This document shows, in pieces, positions 45,485 to 54,645 of a stretch of DNA of 64,000 nucleotides (positions are counted from its first letter, which is position 1; each line of letters starts with the position of its first letter). Made by a program: the position numbers and the translations under genes. This DNA is from Alphaproteobacteria bacterium UBA2966 (GTDB lineage: Bacteria; Pseudomonadota; Alphaproteobacteria; UBA2966), in assembly GCA_002348365.1 (NCBI GenBank), contig DEBC01000089.1, positions 8,054 through 72,053 of the forward strand. The letters are read 5' to 3'. Under the pieces are notes generated by a model. The model was not told the origin of the DNA and made no database searches. It worked only from the letters and a program-made list of their open reading frames with translations.

Positions 45485-46352
45485 TTCAGTGCGTCACCTA
45501 CAACACCCAGTGGTGCACGGGACTGGATGGTGTGACCGACGTTCAGCGCATCGTTGACGCCGTGCGGGACGCAGATGTGATCCGCCTGTAGGAGGTCGAC
45601 AGGTGCTGGCGCAGGAGCGGCGACGTGGACCAGGTCCGGGAGCTGACCAACTGTCTCCCGGGCCGCTATTGGGCCTATGGGGCCGGTGTCGACCTCGACG
45701 CAAGCTTTCGCGATACAGACGGACACTTGATCAATCGTCGACGGCAATTTGGAAACATGGTGCTGGCGCGGTGGCCGCTGTTGATGTCACGGAACCATCT
45801 CCTGCCAAAACTGCACCTCGGCAACGCGCTCAGTCTTCAGCGCTCCGCGCTTGAAACCATTGTCGACATTCCCGGTGGTCCCTGCCGGATCGTTTCGGTG
45901 CATTTGGCGCACGCGTCGGACACAGAACTGGAAACGCAGATTGCACGCCTCAGAGAGATTGCCAATACAGTTATTTTCGACGGTGGTGCCTGGTCGGGTG
46001 TGGACCTCCCAGAGCCATGGACCCTGGATGGGGGTCCAGCTCCCGAGCCATAAGAGCGATCCTCATGGGCGACTTCAACATGACTCCGGAGTCGGAGGGC
46101 TATCGGACCATTTGCCCTGGGGGTGTACCCGGCGCGACGAATTCCGGTGGTGATGGAGGATTGGTTGATGGCTGGCTGGCGGGTGGCGGACATCCCGAAG
46201 ACGGCCCAACGTGCGTTGATGAAGGTGTTCCTGTCCGCATCGACTACATTTTCGTCAACGAGAGGTTGGAAAACTCTGTCAAACAGGTCTGGGTCGACTC
46301 GGAGGCGGCCGGCTCCGACCATCAGCCGCTATGGGCTGCGATCGATCTCTAA
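45481..46352 (+). pseudogene. endonuclease/exonuclease/phosphatase family gene with two lesions
   Basis: EEP-superfamily (DNase I-like) phosphodiesterase, about 290 codons. It begins MIQCVTYNTQWC at ATG 45481, overlapping the SDR stop. The metal-binding motif normally L-Q-E-V-D-R reads L-stop-E-V-D-R: CAG has become TAG at 45589-45591. The frame stays open until a TAA at 46051-46053, while the conserved RAILMGDFNMTP and the terminal SDHQPLWAAI are in another frame starting by 46056, so a frameshift lies between about 46015 and 46055. Two independent lesions indicate a pseudogene. It overlaps the opposite-strand pduO stop by four bases. Confidence 0.82.
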
Positions 46353-46915
46353 CGATTCGCGCCCGGGCGCCAAAGGACATCGCTCTGGCCTTGATCATTG
46401 AGATGGCGTGCCATGACGAAGAGATGGTCCGACAACCGATTGATGAACTTGATGGCGAGCGGGTTCACCGGCTCTGAATCCGAGAGTTCCACCATCAACC
46501 GTTCGGCCCGGCGGCTCACCGTCCGGGCAAGGTGCAGGTACGCGGATGCTGCCGAGCCACCAGGCAGGATGAATGAGGTAAGCGGCGCCAGGTCGTCATT
46601 CATGGCGTCGATTTCCGATTCCAGCCGGTCGATCTGCGCCTGCGTCATTCGCAACGCGGATTCGCTTTCGGAGAAATCATCGCCCGGCGTGCAGAGATCG
46701 GCGCCCAGGTCAAAAAGATCATCCTGGATCCGGGCCAGCATCTCATCCGCGTCGCCGCTTGTATGAAGTCGGGCCAGGCCAATAGCGGCATTCGCCTCGT
46801 CTGTGGTGCCATAGGCAGCAACCCGGACAGCATTCTTGGCGAGACGCGTGCCATCGCCCAGCGAGGTCTGTCCGCCGTCACCGCCGCGGGTATAGATCTT
46901 GGTCAGCTTTACCAC
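46349..46915 (-). CDS. pduO: cob(I)alamin adenosyltransferase, PduO type
   Basis: 188-residue enzyme attaching the adenosyl group of ATP to cobalamin. N-terminal KIYTRGGDGGQTSLGDG (ATP-binding), TTDEANAAIGLAR, then the conserved FILPGGSAASAYLHLARTVSRRAER helix. Provides adenosylcobalamin for enzymes such as the class II ribonucleotide reductase in this window. Follows the HIG1 protein by 29 bases on the same strand. Confidence 0.94.
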   Translation of the reverse strand: MVKLTKIYTRGGDGGQTSLGDGTRLAKNAVRVAAYGTTDEANAAIGLARLHTSGDADEMLARIQDDLFDLGADLCTPGDDFSESESALRMTQAQIDRLESEIDAMNDDLAPLTSFILPGGSAASAYLHLARTVSRRAERLMVELSDSEPVNPLAIKFINRLSDHLFVMARHLNDQGQSDVLWRPGANR

Positions 46916-46944
46916 TGGGTCTTCACCTCCTGCTTGACGGTCCC

Positions 46945-47148
46945 CTACAGGAACAAGTCGTCATAGAAGAACCACAATGCCAGCAATGCGACCGTCGTGG
47001 CCTGGGAGATGATGCGTCCCCGCATCAGCAGGTTCCCGTATTTCCTATTGAACTCGCCGCCCTTGAACATGCTCACCATGCCGGCCCCCATGACGATGAG
47101 GGTCGCGGCCAGGCCGATGATAACGAGGACACCGAGGATCGTTTTCAT
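46945..47148 (-). CDS. twin transmembrane HIG1-domain protein
   Basis: 67-residue protein with two hydrophobic helices (about residues 5-27 and 46-63) separated by a short basic loop FNRKYGNLLMRGR, which matches the HIG1 domain of alphaproteobacterial 'twin transmembrane' proteins. Homologues in mitochondria help assemble respiratory complexes; the bacterial role is not established. Lies between the acyl-CoA dehydrogenase and the adenosyltransferase. Confidence 0.88.
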   Translation of the reverse strand: MKTILGVLVIIGLAATLIVMGAGMVSMFKGGEFNRKYGNLLMRGRIISQATTVALLALWFFYDDLFL

Positions 47149-47166
47149 GACGGTTGACCCAGCGGC

Positions 47167-48864
47167 TCAGTTCCGGCTTCCGAGCAGGCGCCGGGCAATC
47201 ACCTGTGCTTGAATCTCGGCCGCGCCTTCGAAGATGTTGAGGATGCGCGCATCGCACATGATGCGGCTGATGGGGAACTCCTCGGCATAACCGTTGCCAC
47301 CGTGAATCTGAACCGCATTGTCGGCGGCGGACCAGGCAACCCGGGCCGCCAGTAGTTTTGCCATCCCAGCTTCCAGGTCGCATCGCCGATCCGCATCCTT
47401 CTCACGTGCCGCGAAGTAGGTGAGCTGGCGCGCCGCCATGATCTCAGCAGCGGCCCACGCGAGCTTTCCGTGCACGCGCGGAAAGGCGAAGATCTGCTTG
47501 CCGAACTGCTGGCGCTCGCAGGCATAGCGAAGACCCGTCTCCAGGGCGCTTTGTGCGACGCCGATGGCGCGAGCGGCTGTCTGGATCCGGGCCGATTCGA
47601 ACGTTGCCATCAATTGCTTGAAGCCATTTCCCTCCTCTTCGCCGAGAAGGGAGTCTGCCGGCACTTCGAACCCGTCGAAAGAAATCTCGTATTCCTTCAT
47701 CCCGCGATAGCCGAGTACGCGGATCTCGCCGCCGGACATTCCGGGGGCGGGGAAGGGGTCGGCGTCGGTACCCCGCGGCTTTTCGGCGATGAACATCGAA
47801 AGTCCGCGATAGCCCGGCTCATCCGGATCCGTGCGTGCGAGCAGGGTCATCATGTCGCTGCGGGCACCATGGGTGATCCACGTCTTGTTCCCCGTCACGC
47901 GATAGATGTTACCGTCCCGGATGGCTCGCGTACGCAGACTGCCCATGTCCGAACCGACGTTGGGTTCCGTGAATACGGCGGTGGGCAGAATCTCGCCTGA
48001 CGCGAGTCGGGACAGCCAGCGTTCCTTTTGTGCATCCGTGCCGTGAATGCGGACGAGTTCTGCGGCGATCTCCGACCGGGTCCCGAGCGAACCGACACCG
48101 ATATAGCCCCGGCTGAGTTCCTCTGAGACCACGCACATGGCTGTTTTTCCGAGCGCGAGACCACCGAAATTCTCGGGAATGGTCAGACCGAACACACCCA
48201 GTTCCGACATCTCATCGATGATCTCGATCGGGATGAGCACATCCTTGACATGCCAGTCGTGCGCGACTGGCAGGACCTTCTCGTCCGAGAACCGGCGAAA
48301 CTGGTCGCGGATCATGCCCAGCGTCTCGTCCAGGCCCAGGTTGCCGAAATCTCCAGTGTCCGGCGACTCGGCGATAAGCTCGCCCAGCTGCGCCCGGGCC
48401 GAGGCCGAGTTGCCCCGCCCGATCATTACCCCAGCGGTGGATCGGCGCAGGGTCTCGACGGCACCCTCATCGATTCCGAGATCGGAAGGGCGTGCAACTT
48501 CGCCCTGGCTCATGGCGATACCACCGGCCAGCTGGGCGAGGTATTCGCCGAAGACGATCTGTACCTGCAGGGCCTCCCGTTCGCCGAGCCGGCCTTCCCC
48601 GTCCAAGCGCTCTGCCCAGCCCAGGGTCTGACGCAGGGCCTCGACGTACGTCGCCATCCAGGCGTACCCATGGGCCGCGAACTGGTGCTGCTCCAGCGCC
48701 GCGCCACTGACCCGCCCTTCGTCGGCCACGAAGTTCGACAAGGCGTGCTTTGCGTCCGCCACAAAGCGGTCCGCCGCCGCCAGTGAGTCGCGACAAGTCG
48801 CAATCAAGTCTGGAAGCAGGGCGTCGCCGCTGGACGGCGTCTCTGCCACGGCACCAAGCGTCAA
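47167..48864 (-). CDS. acyl-CoA dehydrogenase with N-terminal extension
   Basis: 565-residue flavoenzyme; the usual length is about 380. The acyl-CoA dehydrogenase core begins near residue 180 (FRRFSDEKVLPVAHDWH) and includes FTEPNVGSDMGSLRT, WITHGARSD and the C-terminal FEGAAEIQAQVIARRLL with its active-site-region Glu. The first 175 residues are a helical extension lacking motifs known to me. The start is TTG 48864 with GGAGGA upstream. Electrons should go to ETF, encoded 3 kb away. Confidence 0.9.
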   Translation of the reverse strand: MTLGAVAETPSSGDALLPDLIATCRDSLAAADRFVADAKHALSNFVADEGRVSGAALEQHQFAAHGYAWMATYVEALRQTLGWAERLDGEGRLGEREALQVQIVFGEYLAQLAGGIAMSQGEVARPSDLGIDEGAVETLRRSTAGVMIGRGNSASARAQLGELIAESPDTGDFGNLGLDETLGMIRDQFRRFSDEKVLPVAHDWHVKDVLIPIEIIDEMSELGVFGLTIPENFGGLALGKTAMCVVSEELSRGYIGVGSLGTRSEIAAELVRIHGTDAQKERWLSRLASGEILPTAVFTEPNVGSDMGSLRTRAIRDGNIYRVTGNKTWITHGARSDMMTLLARTDPDEPGYRGLSMFIAEKPRGTDADPFPAPGMSGGEIRVLGYRGMKEYEISFDGFEVPADSLLGEEEGNGFKQLMATFESARIQTAARAIGVAQSALETGLRYACERQQFGKQIFAFPRVHGKLAWAAAEIMAARQLTYFAAREKDADRRCDLEAGMAKLLAARVAWSAADNAVQIHGGNGYAEEFPISRIMCDARILNIFEGAAEIQAQVIARRLLGSRN

Positions 48865-48991
48865 GTCGGTCCTCCACCTGAGTATTTTCGATCTGAACGC
48901 CTGGCCTGGCGTCCAGCGGCAGTCTGATTGCCACTCTGCGAAAATGATACCGGCCCGGGCGCGGCTCCGCCATGCCAGTTCTGTGCGTTGC

Positions 48992-49855
48992 TCATTTTAC
49001 GGGGATCCCCACTGCGCGCCGGACATCCTCGGGAGTCATACCCTGATCCCGGAGCGTCCGCAGGCTCTTCGCCTTATCCCGGGTTGCGAGGCGTTGGCCC
49101 GCCTCGTCCGCGATCAATCGATGGTGGTGATATCGCGGCGGCGGCAGTTGCAGCAGTTCCTGCAAGAGCCGGTGGATGTGGGTTGCCGGCTTCAGGTCCA
49201 GCCCCCGCGTCACGAGTGTGATTCCCTGGAGCGCATCATCGACCGTTACGGCCAGGTGATAACTCGTCGGGATGTCTTTTCGAGCAATGACGACATCGCC
49301 GTGCAGTGAGGCGTTGACGGGCTGCGCATCCGAGTCGGCTTCGTTCCAGAAGATGTGTCCGGCCTGTTCACCCAGCGTCAGTAGTGCTTTTTCCACATTG
49401 AGACGCAACGCGAACGACGCACCTTCCACCTGACGTCTCGCACGCTCGCTTTCTCCCAGGTTCTTGCAGATGCCCGGATAGAGCGGGCCATCGGGTCCCT
49501 GTGGGGCGCTTGGGCTGCGTGCGATCTCAGACCGGATTTCCGCGCGCGTGCAAAAACAGGGATACACGATCTCGAGATCACGAAGACGCTCAAGTGCTTT
49601 GCGATAGTCTGCCAGGTGATCGGATTGCCGGCGCACCGGCGTCTCCCAACTCAGTCCAAGCCATGTGAGGTCTTCAAGGATCGCCTGCTCGAACTCCGGC
49701 CGGGCGCGGGAACCGTCGATATCCTCGATACGCAGGAGAAAGCGGCCTCCGGTCTCGCGGGCCGCTGCTTCCGCAAACAGTGCGGCATAGGCGTGTCCCA
49801 GGTGCAGATGCCCGGTCGGACTCGGTGCGAAGCGCGTGACAATTTGGTCGGACAT
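48992..49855 (-). CDS. gluQ: glutamyl-Q tRNA(Asp) synthetase
   Basis: 287-residue class I synthetase-like protein without an anticodon-binding domain, which places glutamate on queuosine of tRNA-Asp. HIGH-like motif PTGHLHLGHA near residues 12-21, zinc site with CFCTRAEI and a later YPGIC, and LVTRGLDLKPATHIHRLL where a KMSKS-type region follows. Normal GluQRS length. Divergent from alkA. Confidence 0.93.
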   Translation of the reverse strand: MSDQIVTRFAPSPTGHLHLGHAYAALFAEAAARETGGRFLLRIEDIDGSRARPEFEQAILEDLTWLGLSWETPVRRQSDHLADYRKALERLRDLEIVYPCFCTRAEIRSEIARSPSAPQGPDGPLYPGICKNLGESERARRQVEGASFALRLNVEKALLTLGEQAGHIFWNEADSDAQPVNASLHGDVVIARKDIPTSYHLAVTVDDALQGITLVTRGLDLKPATHIHRLLQELLQLPPPRYHHHRLIADEAGQRLATRDKAKSLRTLRDQGMTPEDVRRAVGIPVK

Positions 49856-49956
49856 GGACGTGACACCAGATCAGATCGCGGTCGGGTATGAGGCATTGAT
49901 CTAGCATACCGGCCGGGGCATTTGCTCCCGGCTTCATCTTGGGCTAACTCACACGC

Positions 49957-50625
49957 ATGGCCCAAGCACGGAAGACTAGGTCCCGGACCACCAAGCGCGA
50001 ACGTGAGTGGCGAATCGCCGAAGCCGTCAAGGAATTGACGACGCGGGATGCTGAACTGGCGCGCGCTCACGAATTCGGCGGGCCCTTTCACGATCGCTCG
50101 CGCAAGGCCGGTTTCGAAACACTGGTCCTGCTGGTTGTCGAACAGCAGCTGTCGCTGGCTTCGGCAGCGGCCATCATGGGACGGGTCCGGGATGCCGTCG
50201 TGCCGTTCAAGCCGGAGATATTGCTCGGCATGAGCGATCGGCGTCTGCGCGGGCTCGGCCTCAGTGGGGCCAAAGTCAGATACTGCCGTGCCCTGGCACA
50301 GGCCTTTGTTGACGGGGACCTCAAGCCGGCCCGACTGGCCCGTCTGGATGATTCCTTGGTGATCGAGGAACTGACCAGGGTCAAAGGGATCGGGCCCTGG
50401 ACGGCGGAGATTTACCTGTTGTCCGCGCTGGGACGGCTCGACATATTACCCGCGGGTGATTTGGCGCTTCAGGTCGCGGCCCAGCATCTTTATGACCTGC
50501 CCGACCGGCCCGATGCCAAGGCGCTGCGCGACATGGGTGAGGCCTGGCGCCCCTACCGCAGTGTTGCCGCACGGATCCTTTGGCAATACTACCGCGCGCT
50601 CAAGGGGCGGGAAGTGGCGCCATGA
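49957..50625 (+). CDS. DNA-3-methyladenine glycosylase II family (AlkA-like)
   Basis: 222-residue HhH-GPD DNA glycosylase removing alkylated bases. The helix-hairpin-helix is LTRVKGIGPWTAEIYLL and the catalytic aspartate is in LPAGDLALQ, 18-20 residues later as in AlkA. The N-terminal TATA-box-like domain of E. coli AlkA is absent, as in many bacterial versions. Followed by two other plus-strand genes at short spacing. Confidence 0.9.
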   Translation: MAQARKTRSRTTKREREWRIAEAVKELTTRDAELARAHEFGGPFHDRSRKAGFETLVLLVVEQQLSLASAAAIMGRVRDAVVPFKPEILLGMSDRRLRGLGLSGAKVRYCRALAQAFVDGDLKPARLARLDDSLVIEELTRVKGIGPWTAEIYLLSALGRLDILPAGDLALQVAAQHLYDLPDRPDAKALRDMGEAWRPYRSVAARILWQYYRALKGREVAP

Positions 50626-50643
50626 CGTCGAAGGGAGTTTTCA

Positions 50644-51333
50644 ATGTCCGATAGGGTCAAGGCGGTATCGGTGATGTGGACCGAAATACCGGAAGAAGTC
50701 GAACACGATCTGAACGAATGGTACGACCGCGAGCACGTCAAGAACCGCGTCGACGTCCCAGGCTATGTCTGGGGCAAGCGGTACAAGGCTGTTCAGGGCG
50801 GTCCCGCCTACATGGCCGTGTACGCGACCGAATCCCCCCACGTGCAGGCAGGGGATGACTTCCTCGAAGTCGTCCAGAATCCCACCCCCGGCGAAACTGA
50901 GTTCGCGCCTCACTTCTACAACACCATCCGCATGATGTGCGATGTCACCGCGAGCGTCGGGGATTCCGAAGGTGGTTTTGCCGGTTTTCTCACTCTCACA
51001 CCCATGGAAGGTGCGGAAGAGAAGCTACGGGGTTTCGTCGCTGACACCGCGCTGCCGGCGCTGCTCGAACATCACGGGATCATGGCTGCCCACCTCTGGG
51101 AGCGAAATCCCGAGACCACAGCCATGGCATCTCGCGGCTTCCCCGGCGACAACCTGCCCAAGAGCATGATGGCACCCGACTGGATGCTGGCCTTTGAAGG
51201 GACGTCGCTCGAGGGCGTCATCGCCGCCAAGAATGAGCTGCTGCCCGAGAGCGTGTTGCGGGGACACGGTGCAGAGCCCGACCTGCTCTTTGCGGCAATG
51301 CATCTCACCTATCGATACGAACACAGGGACTGA
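50644..51333 (+). CDS. EthD/dimeric alpha-beta barrel-like hypothetical protein
   Basis: 229-residue protein with two repeats of a dimeric alpha/beta-barrel type: IPEEVEHDLNEWYDREHVKNRVDVPGY in the first half, and a weaker LRGFVADTALPALLEHHGI in the second. The W-Y-D-x-E-H motif is common in small conserved proteins of catabolic clusters. Function unknown. GGGAG-like site upstream; it is followed after two bases by the esterase start. Confidence 0.7.
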   Translation: MSDRVKAVSVMWTEIPEEVEHDLNEWYDREHVKNRVDVPGYVWGKRYKAVQGGPAYMAVYATESPHVQAGDDFLEVVQNPTPGETEFAPHFYNTIRMMCDVTASVGDSEGGFAGFLTLTPMEGAEEKLRGFVADTALPALLEHHGIMAAHLWERNPETTAMASRGFPGDNLPKSMMAPDWMLAFEGTSLEGVIAAKNELLPESVLRGHGAEPDLLFAAMHLTYRYEHRD

Positions 51334-51335
51334 CC

Positions 51336-52082
51336 ATGGCAACACCGCCCCGGCTTGATGGACCCCGCATGCCGCCCGCATATGGCGGGCCGCCACGGCA
51401 GCTTGTGATCCTGTTGCATGGGTACGGAGCAGACGGAAACGATCTCATCTCATTGGGCGGATATTGGCAGTCGCGGCTGCCGGGTGCCGCTTTTGTCGCG
51501 CCCAACGGACCCGAGCATTCGGAGGTCGTGCCACAGGGGCGTCAGTGGTTCTCACTGGGCAACTATGATCCCAACAAGCTGCGCCGTGATCCGGCGGGTG
51601 CGTCCGCCGAGTATGATCGGCGCGAGGCTGATGTTGAAAAGGCCGCCCCCGCACTGAATGCATTCATCGATGCCGAGTTGGAGCGCTACGGTCTTGATGA
51701 GAGTTCGCTCGCCCTGGTCGGGTTCAGCCAGGGCACGATGATGTCCCTGTACGTCAGTCTGCGGCGGGAACGTCAATGCGCCGCGGTCGTTGGTTTCTCG
51801 GGCGCCCTGTGTGGCGCGTCCGGCACACCAGCGGCGACACGCTCGAGGCCACCGGTATTCCTGTTTCATGGTGACGCGGACGAGGTTGTCCCCATCCACG
51901 CCCTATTCCTCGGTGTCGAGGGCTTGGCCGCGGCGGGAGTCTCCGTGGAGTGGCACATCTGCAATGGCATCGGTCACGGCATCGCGCCGGATGCCTTGGA
52001 ACTCAGCGGCCGTTTCCTCGCCGAAGCATTCTCGGGTGCGCGTCAACCTGTCGAGGTCGCCCAGATCGGGGACCGGGCCTAG
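51336..52082 (+). CDS. phospholipase/carboxylesterase (YpfH-like)
   Basis: 248-residue serine hydrolase of the alpha/beta-hydrolase carboxylesterase 2 family. Oxyanion region LLHGYGADGNDLI, nucleophile GFSQGTMMSLY, catalytic Asp in FHGDADEVVP and His in NGIGHGIAPD. Acts on short-chain esters or lysophospholipids in related bacteria. A hairpin at 52094-52110 follows its stop. Confidence 0.93.
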   Translation: MATPPRLDGPRMPPAYGGPPRQLVILLHGYGADGNDLISLGGYWQSRLPGAAFVAPNGPEHSEVVPQGRQWFSLGNYDPNKLRRDPAGASAEYDRREADVEKAAPALNAFIDAELERYGLDESSLALVGFSQGTMMSLYVSLRRERQCAAVVGFSGALCGASGTPAATRSRPPVFLFHGDADEVVPIHALFLGVEGLAAAGVSVEWHICNGIGHGIAPDALELSGRFLAEAFSGARQPVEVAQIGDRA

Positions 52083-52093
52083 CCAGGCAAGTT

Positions 52094-52110
52094 GGAACCG
52101 GGCCGGTTCC
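52094..52110. terminator. terminator-like hairpin after the esterase
   Basis: GGAACC-GGGCC-GGTTCC: six perfect pairs with a five-base loop, 12 bases after the esterase stop. No T-run follows. Probably ends the alkA-esterase transcript. Confidence 0.5.
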
Positions 52111-52259
52111 CGTCACGCAATCGAAACATGGTGTGTGCCAGGAATTGACCCCCAGCATGTTGTGTTTTGGGGGATCAGTGCCCAAAATAACCGCCGTAGT
52201 TTGGTGGTTCGGAGCTGCAATCCCGGGGAAATCAACTTTCGAAGCTCACTGACTCGGTC

Positions 52260-52811
52260 ATGACACAGACATTGGAAGGCTCACCAGCGCTCGTCCTGAA
52301 TGCGGATTACCAGCCGCTCAGCTATTTCCCTCTGTCGCTCTGGCCCTGGCAGGAGTCTGTCAAGGCTGTCTTCCTCGACCGAGTCAATATCGTCTCCGAA
52401 TACGAACGCTGGATATCTTCGCCGTCCTTCAAGATGCGGCTGCCGAGCGTGGTATCGCTCAAGCGTTACGTGAAGCCGGCGCACACGCCCGCCTTCACCC
52501 GATTCAATGTTTTTCTGAGGGATTCCTTCACCTGCCAGTATTGCGGCAGCAACAATGATCTAACCTTTGATCATTTGATCCCGCGCTCGCAGGGTGGAAA
52601 AACGCGTTGGCACAACGTGGTCGCGGCCTGCTCACGGTGCAATCTCAAGAAGGGCGGCCGCCGGCCGGAACAGGCGGGGATGTATCCCCGCACCATGCCG
52701 ATAGAGCCCTCGATGTTCAAACTGCAGCAGATCGGGCGGCGTTTCCCACCAAACCATCTTCACGAGAGCTGGCGGGACTACCTGTACTGGGATACGGAAC
52801 TCGAACCCTAA
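52260..52811 (+). CDS. HNH endonuclease family protein
   Basis: 183-residue protein with a C-terminal HNH domain: zinc C-x2-C in FTCQYCGSNND, catalytic DHLIPRSQGGKTRWHNVVAAC and the second C-x2-C in CSRCNLKKGG. The N-terminal half (LVLNADYQPLSYFPLSLWPW) is typical of the small chromosomal HNH proteins conserved in alphaproteobacteria; their substrate is not known. Convergent with the SGNH gene. Confidence 0.9.
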   Translation: MTQTLEGSPALVLNADYQPLSYFPLSLWPWQESVKAVFLDRVNIVSEYERWISSPSFKMRLPSVVSLKRYVKPAHTPAFTRFNVFLRDSFTCQYCGSNNDLTFDHLIPRSQGGKTRWHNVVAACSRCNLKKGGRRPEQAGMYPRTMPIEPSMFKLQQIGRRFPPNHLHESWRDYLYWDTELEP

Positions 52812-52831
52812 AATCCGAGTGTCAGTGGCGA

Positions 52832-53983
52832 CTAACGGAGAATGTCGCAGAGTTCCTGCGCCAAAATTTCACCAGCAACCCGGTGTCCGTTCTCGTTCCA
52901 GTGGCCGCCGGCAAAGCTCTCCCGGCCGTGAAAACGGACGCTGCCGCCGACGGCGCGGGCGGCCAGCCGTTCGGCCAGCGCAATGACCTCGAAGCCTGAG
53001 TTTCGACCAAAGCTGGCGAGGCGCCGATCGGGGTAGAGCAAGTCATCAACGCCGAGTTCCTGGGCGGCGGTGACTCGCAGGTCGAGGTCCGGCGTCACCT
53101 GTATCGGATTGCTCAGCGTGGTCAGGACAAAACGCGCACCCATTTTCCGCGAACTCTCTGCCGCGCGCGCCATCAGTGCCTCGGTGATGGCCCAGGCATT
53201 TTGCCACGCTTCGTCTTCCGGCGCCCGGTACAGCTTGCCACTCAAGCCTGCCGTGAGCTGATCGGCGACACTGAGGTCCCGGTACTTGAGACGTGCCTTC
53301 ATGGCGGAATAGGCCTGACGCATGACCTGAACGGATCTCAGCGCGTTGAAGGCACCATGCTTGATATCGGTCCACAGGCGCTTCATGCGAAACGAGGCGG
53401 TACGCAGATGTTCGTTCTCGAGCCGCAGCGAACCGCTCTCCAACCGGAAATATGGTCGCCCCGGATGGCCGTCGATCGCCCGGCTGTTGTTGGCAATGTC
53501 ATTGCCCGTGAAGGCGGCCAGGAGAACCACGTCCGGTGCGTACTTCTCCACCCGATGTTCCAGCACCAGGACCTGTTGGGCGGTGCCGTAACCGTTGACC
53601 GCAAAACTGAGGACTTCAGCTGACATTCCTTCGGGCCGAAGGCACGCACTGAGGCCGTTTTCCATCACCTTCCAGAATGTCGCCTTCAGCGCCACCTCCC
53701 GGCCTTCTGCAAACGAATCGCCGAGCACTGCAACCCTGAGGACGTGCCCGGCCTTGTCCCGTGCGTGGTCTATGTCGCGAAATCCCTCGGAATTTATCGA
53801 AATATGGGTGCGGCTCTCGATGGCATAGATCCCCTCGATGCCGGGTCGCGGCGACCAGCCCAATAGCGGGTCGAGGCGATTGAACTCAGGGTACGCGATG
53901 CCTCCGATGCGCAGGCCGATCTCCGCGGCCAGGAGTGACAGCATCAGGCTGACGACGAGGAGGAGGACGTTGTTAAGCTTCAA
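52832..53983 (-). CDS. SGNH/GDSL-like esterase, membrane anchored
   Basis: 383-residue protein with an N-terminal hydrophobic helix (about residues 4-24), then an SGNH hydrolase domain: block I VAVLGDSFAEG with the serine, block III FTGNDIANNS and C-terminal GGHWNENGH with the histidine. These proteins often modify exported polysaccharide by acetylation or deacetylation. No polysaccharide genes are adjacent. Confidence 0.85.
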   Translation of the reverse strand: MKLNNVLLLVVSLMLSLLAAEIGLRIGGIAYPEFNRLDPLLGWSPRPGIEGIYAIESRTHISINSEGFRDIDHARDKAGHVLRVAVLGDSFAEGREVALKATFWKVMENGLSACLRPEGMSAEVLSFAVNGYGTAQQVLVLEHRVEKYAPDVVLLAAFTGNDIANNSRAIDGHPGRPYFRLESGSLRLENEHLRTASFRMKRLWTDIKHGAFNALRSVQVMRQAYSAMKARLKYRDLSVADQLTAGLSGKLYRAPEDEAWQNAWAITEALMARAAESSRKMGARFVLTTLSNPIQVTPDLDLRVTAAQELGVDDLLYPDRRLASFGRNSGFEVIALAERLAARAVGGSVRFHGRESFAGGHWNENGHRVAGEILAQELCDILR

Positions 53984-54027
53984 GGGAGGTGGCGAATGAA
54001 TTATGCCGTCGCGGGGAGGCCGGCTCG

Positions 54028-54645
54028 CTAGAGCCGTTCGGACAGCCAGATTGCAAGGCGTGATCCGGCCTTGATTGCCGAGGTCAGGGCCTCATACCCG
54101 GGTGCGTCACGAGCGCCGCTATCGAGGGCCTCGTCGCGGTGTGCGATCTCGTCCGCCCGGAACCGGTCGATCGTGTCTCGCAGTGATGCCTCGTCGTCGC
54201 CAAGCTGTCGGGATTGATGATCATAGTGTTCGTCGATGACTTCTTCGATAGCGACCGTACAGGCGTGGGCGGCTTTCTCGCCCATCAGCGCCGTTCCCGC
54301 ACCAAGGGCGAATCCCGCCACATGCCACAGGGGTGTCAGGGCGGTAGGCCGCACGCGCCGGTCCACAACCAGCTTATTGAACGTTTCGAGGTGCTCGCGT
54401 TCCTGTTCCGCCATGCGGCGCAATGCGGTCCCGGCAGGGCCTTTACCAAGGACAGCGAGTTGACCTTCGTAAATGCGGACGGCACCGAACTCACCGGCGT
54501 GATCAACGCGGATCATGCGCTCAACCAGATCTTCCGGTGGCAGGTCGCCGGGAAGGCGGTCTTCGCCCGTTTGCCGGGGGTGCTGGCGCTTCGATGGTGA
54601 GGCGTTCAACCGGTCCTCGCTGTCGAGCTTTTCCGTTCGGGTCAC
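54028..54645 (-). CDS. coq7: demethoxyubiquinone hydroxylase (Coq7 family)
   Basis: 205-residue di-iron monooxygenase of ubiquinone synthesis. Iron ligands in RVDHAGEFGAVRIYEGQ, EQEREHLETF, EEVIDEHYDHQ and ADEIAHRDEA, the paired E/E-x2-H pattern of Coq7. Start is GTG 54645, which overlaps the dsbB stop in GTGA and has AGGAAC upstream; the longer frame to 54753 is inside dsbB. Membrane-associated through amphipathic helices. Confidence 0.93.
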   Translation of the reverse strand: MTRTEKLDSEDRLNASPSKRQHPRQTGEDRLPGDLPPEDLVERMIRVDHAGEFGAVRIYEGQLAVLGKGPAGTALRRMAEQEREHLETFNKLVVDRRVRPTALTPLWHVAGFALGAGTALMGEKAAHACTVAIEEVIDEHYDHQSRQLGDDEASLRDTIDRFRADEIAHRDEALDSGARDAPGYEALTSAIKAGSRLAIWLSERL

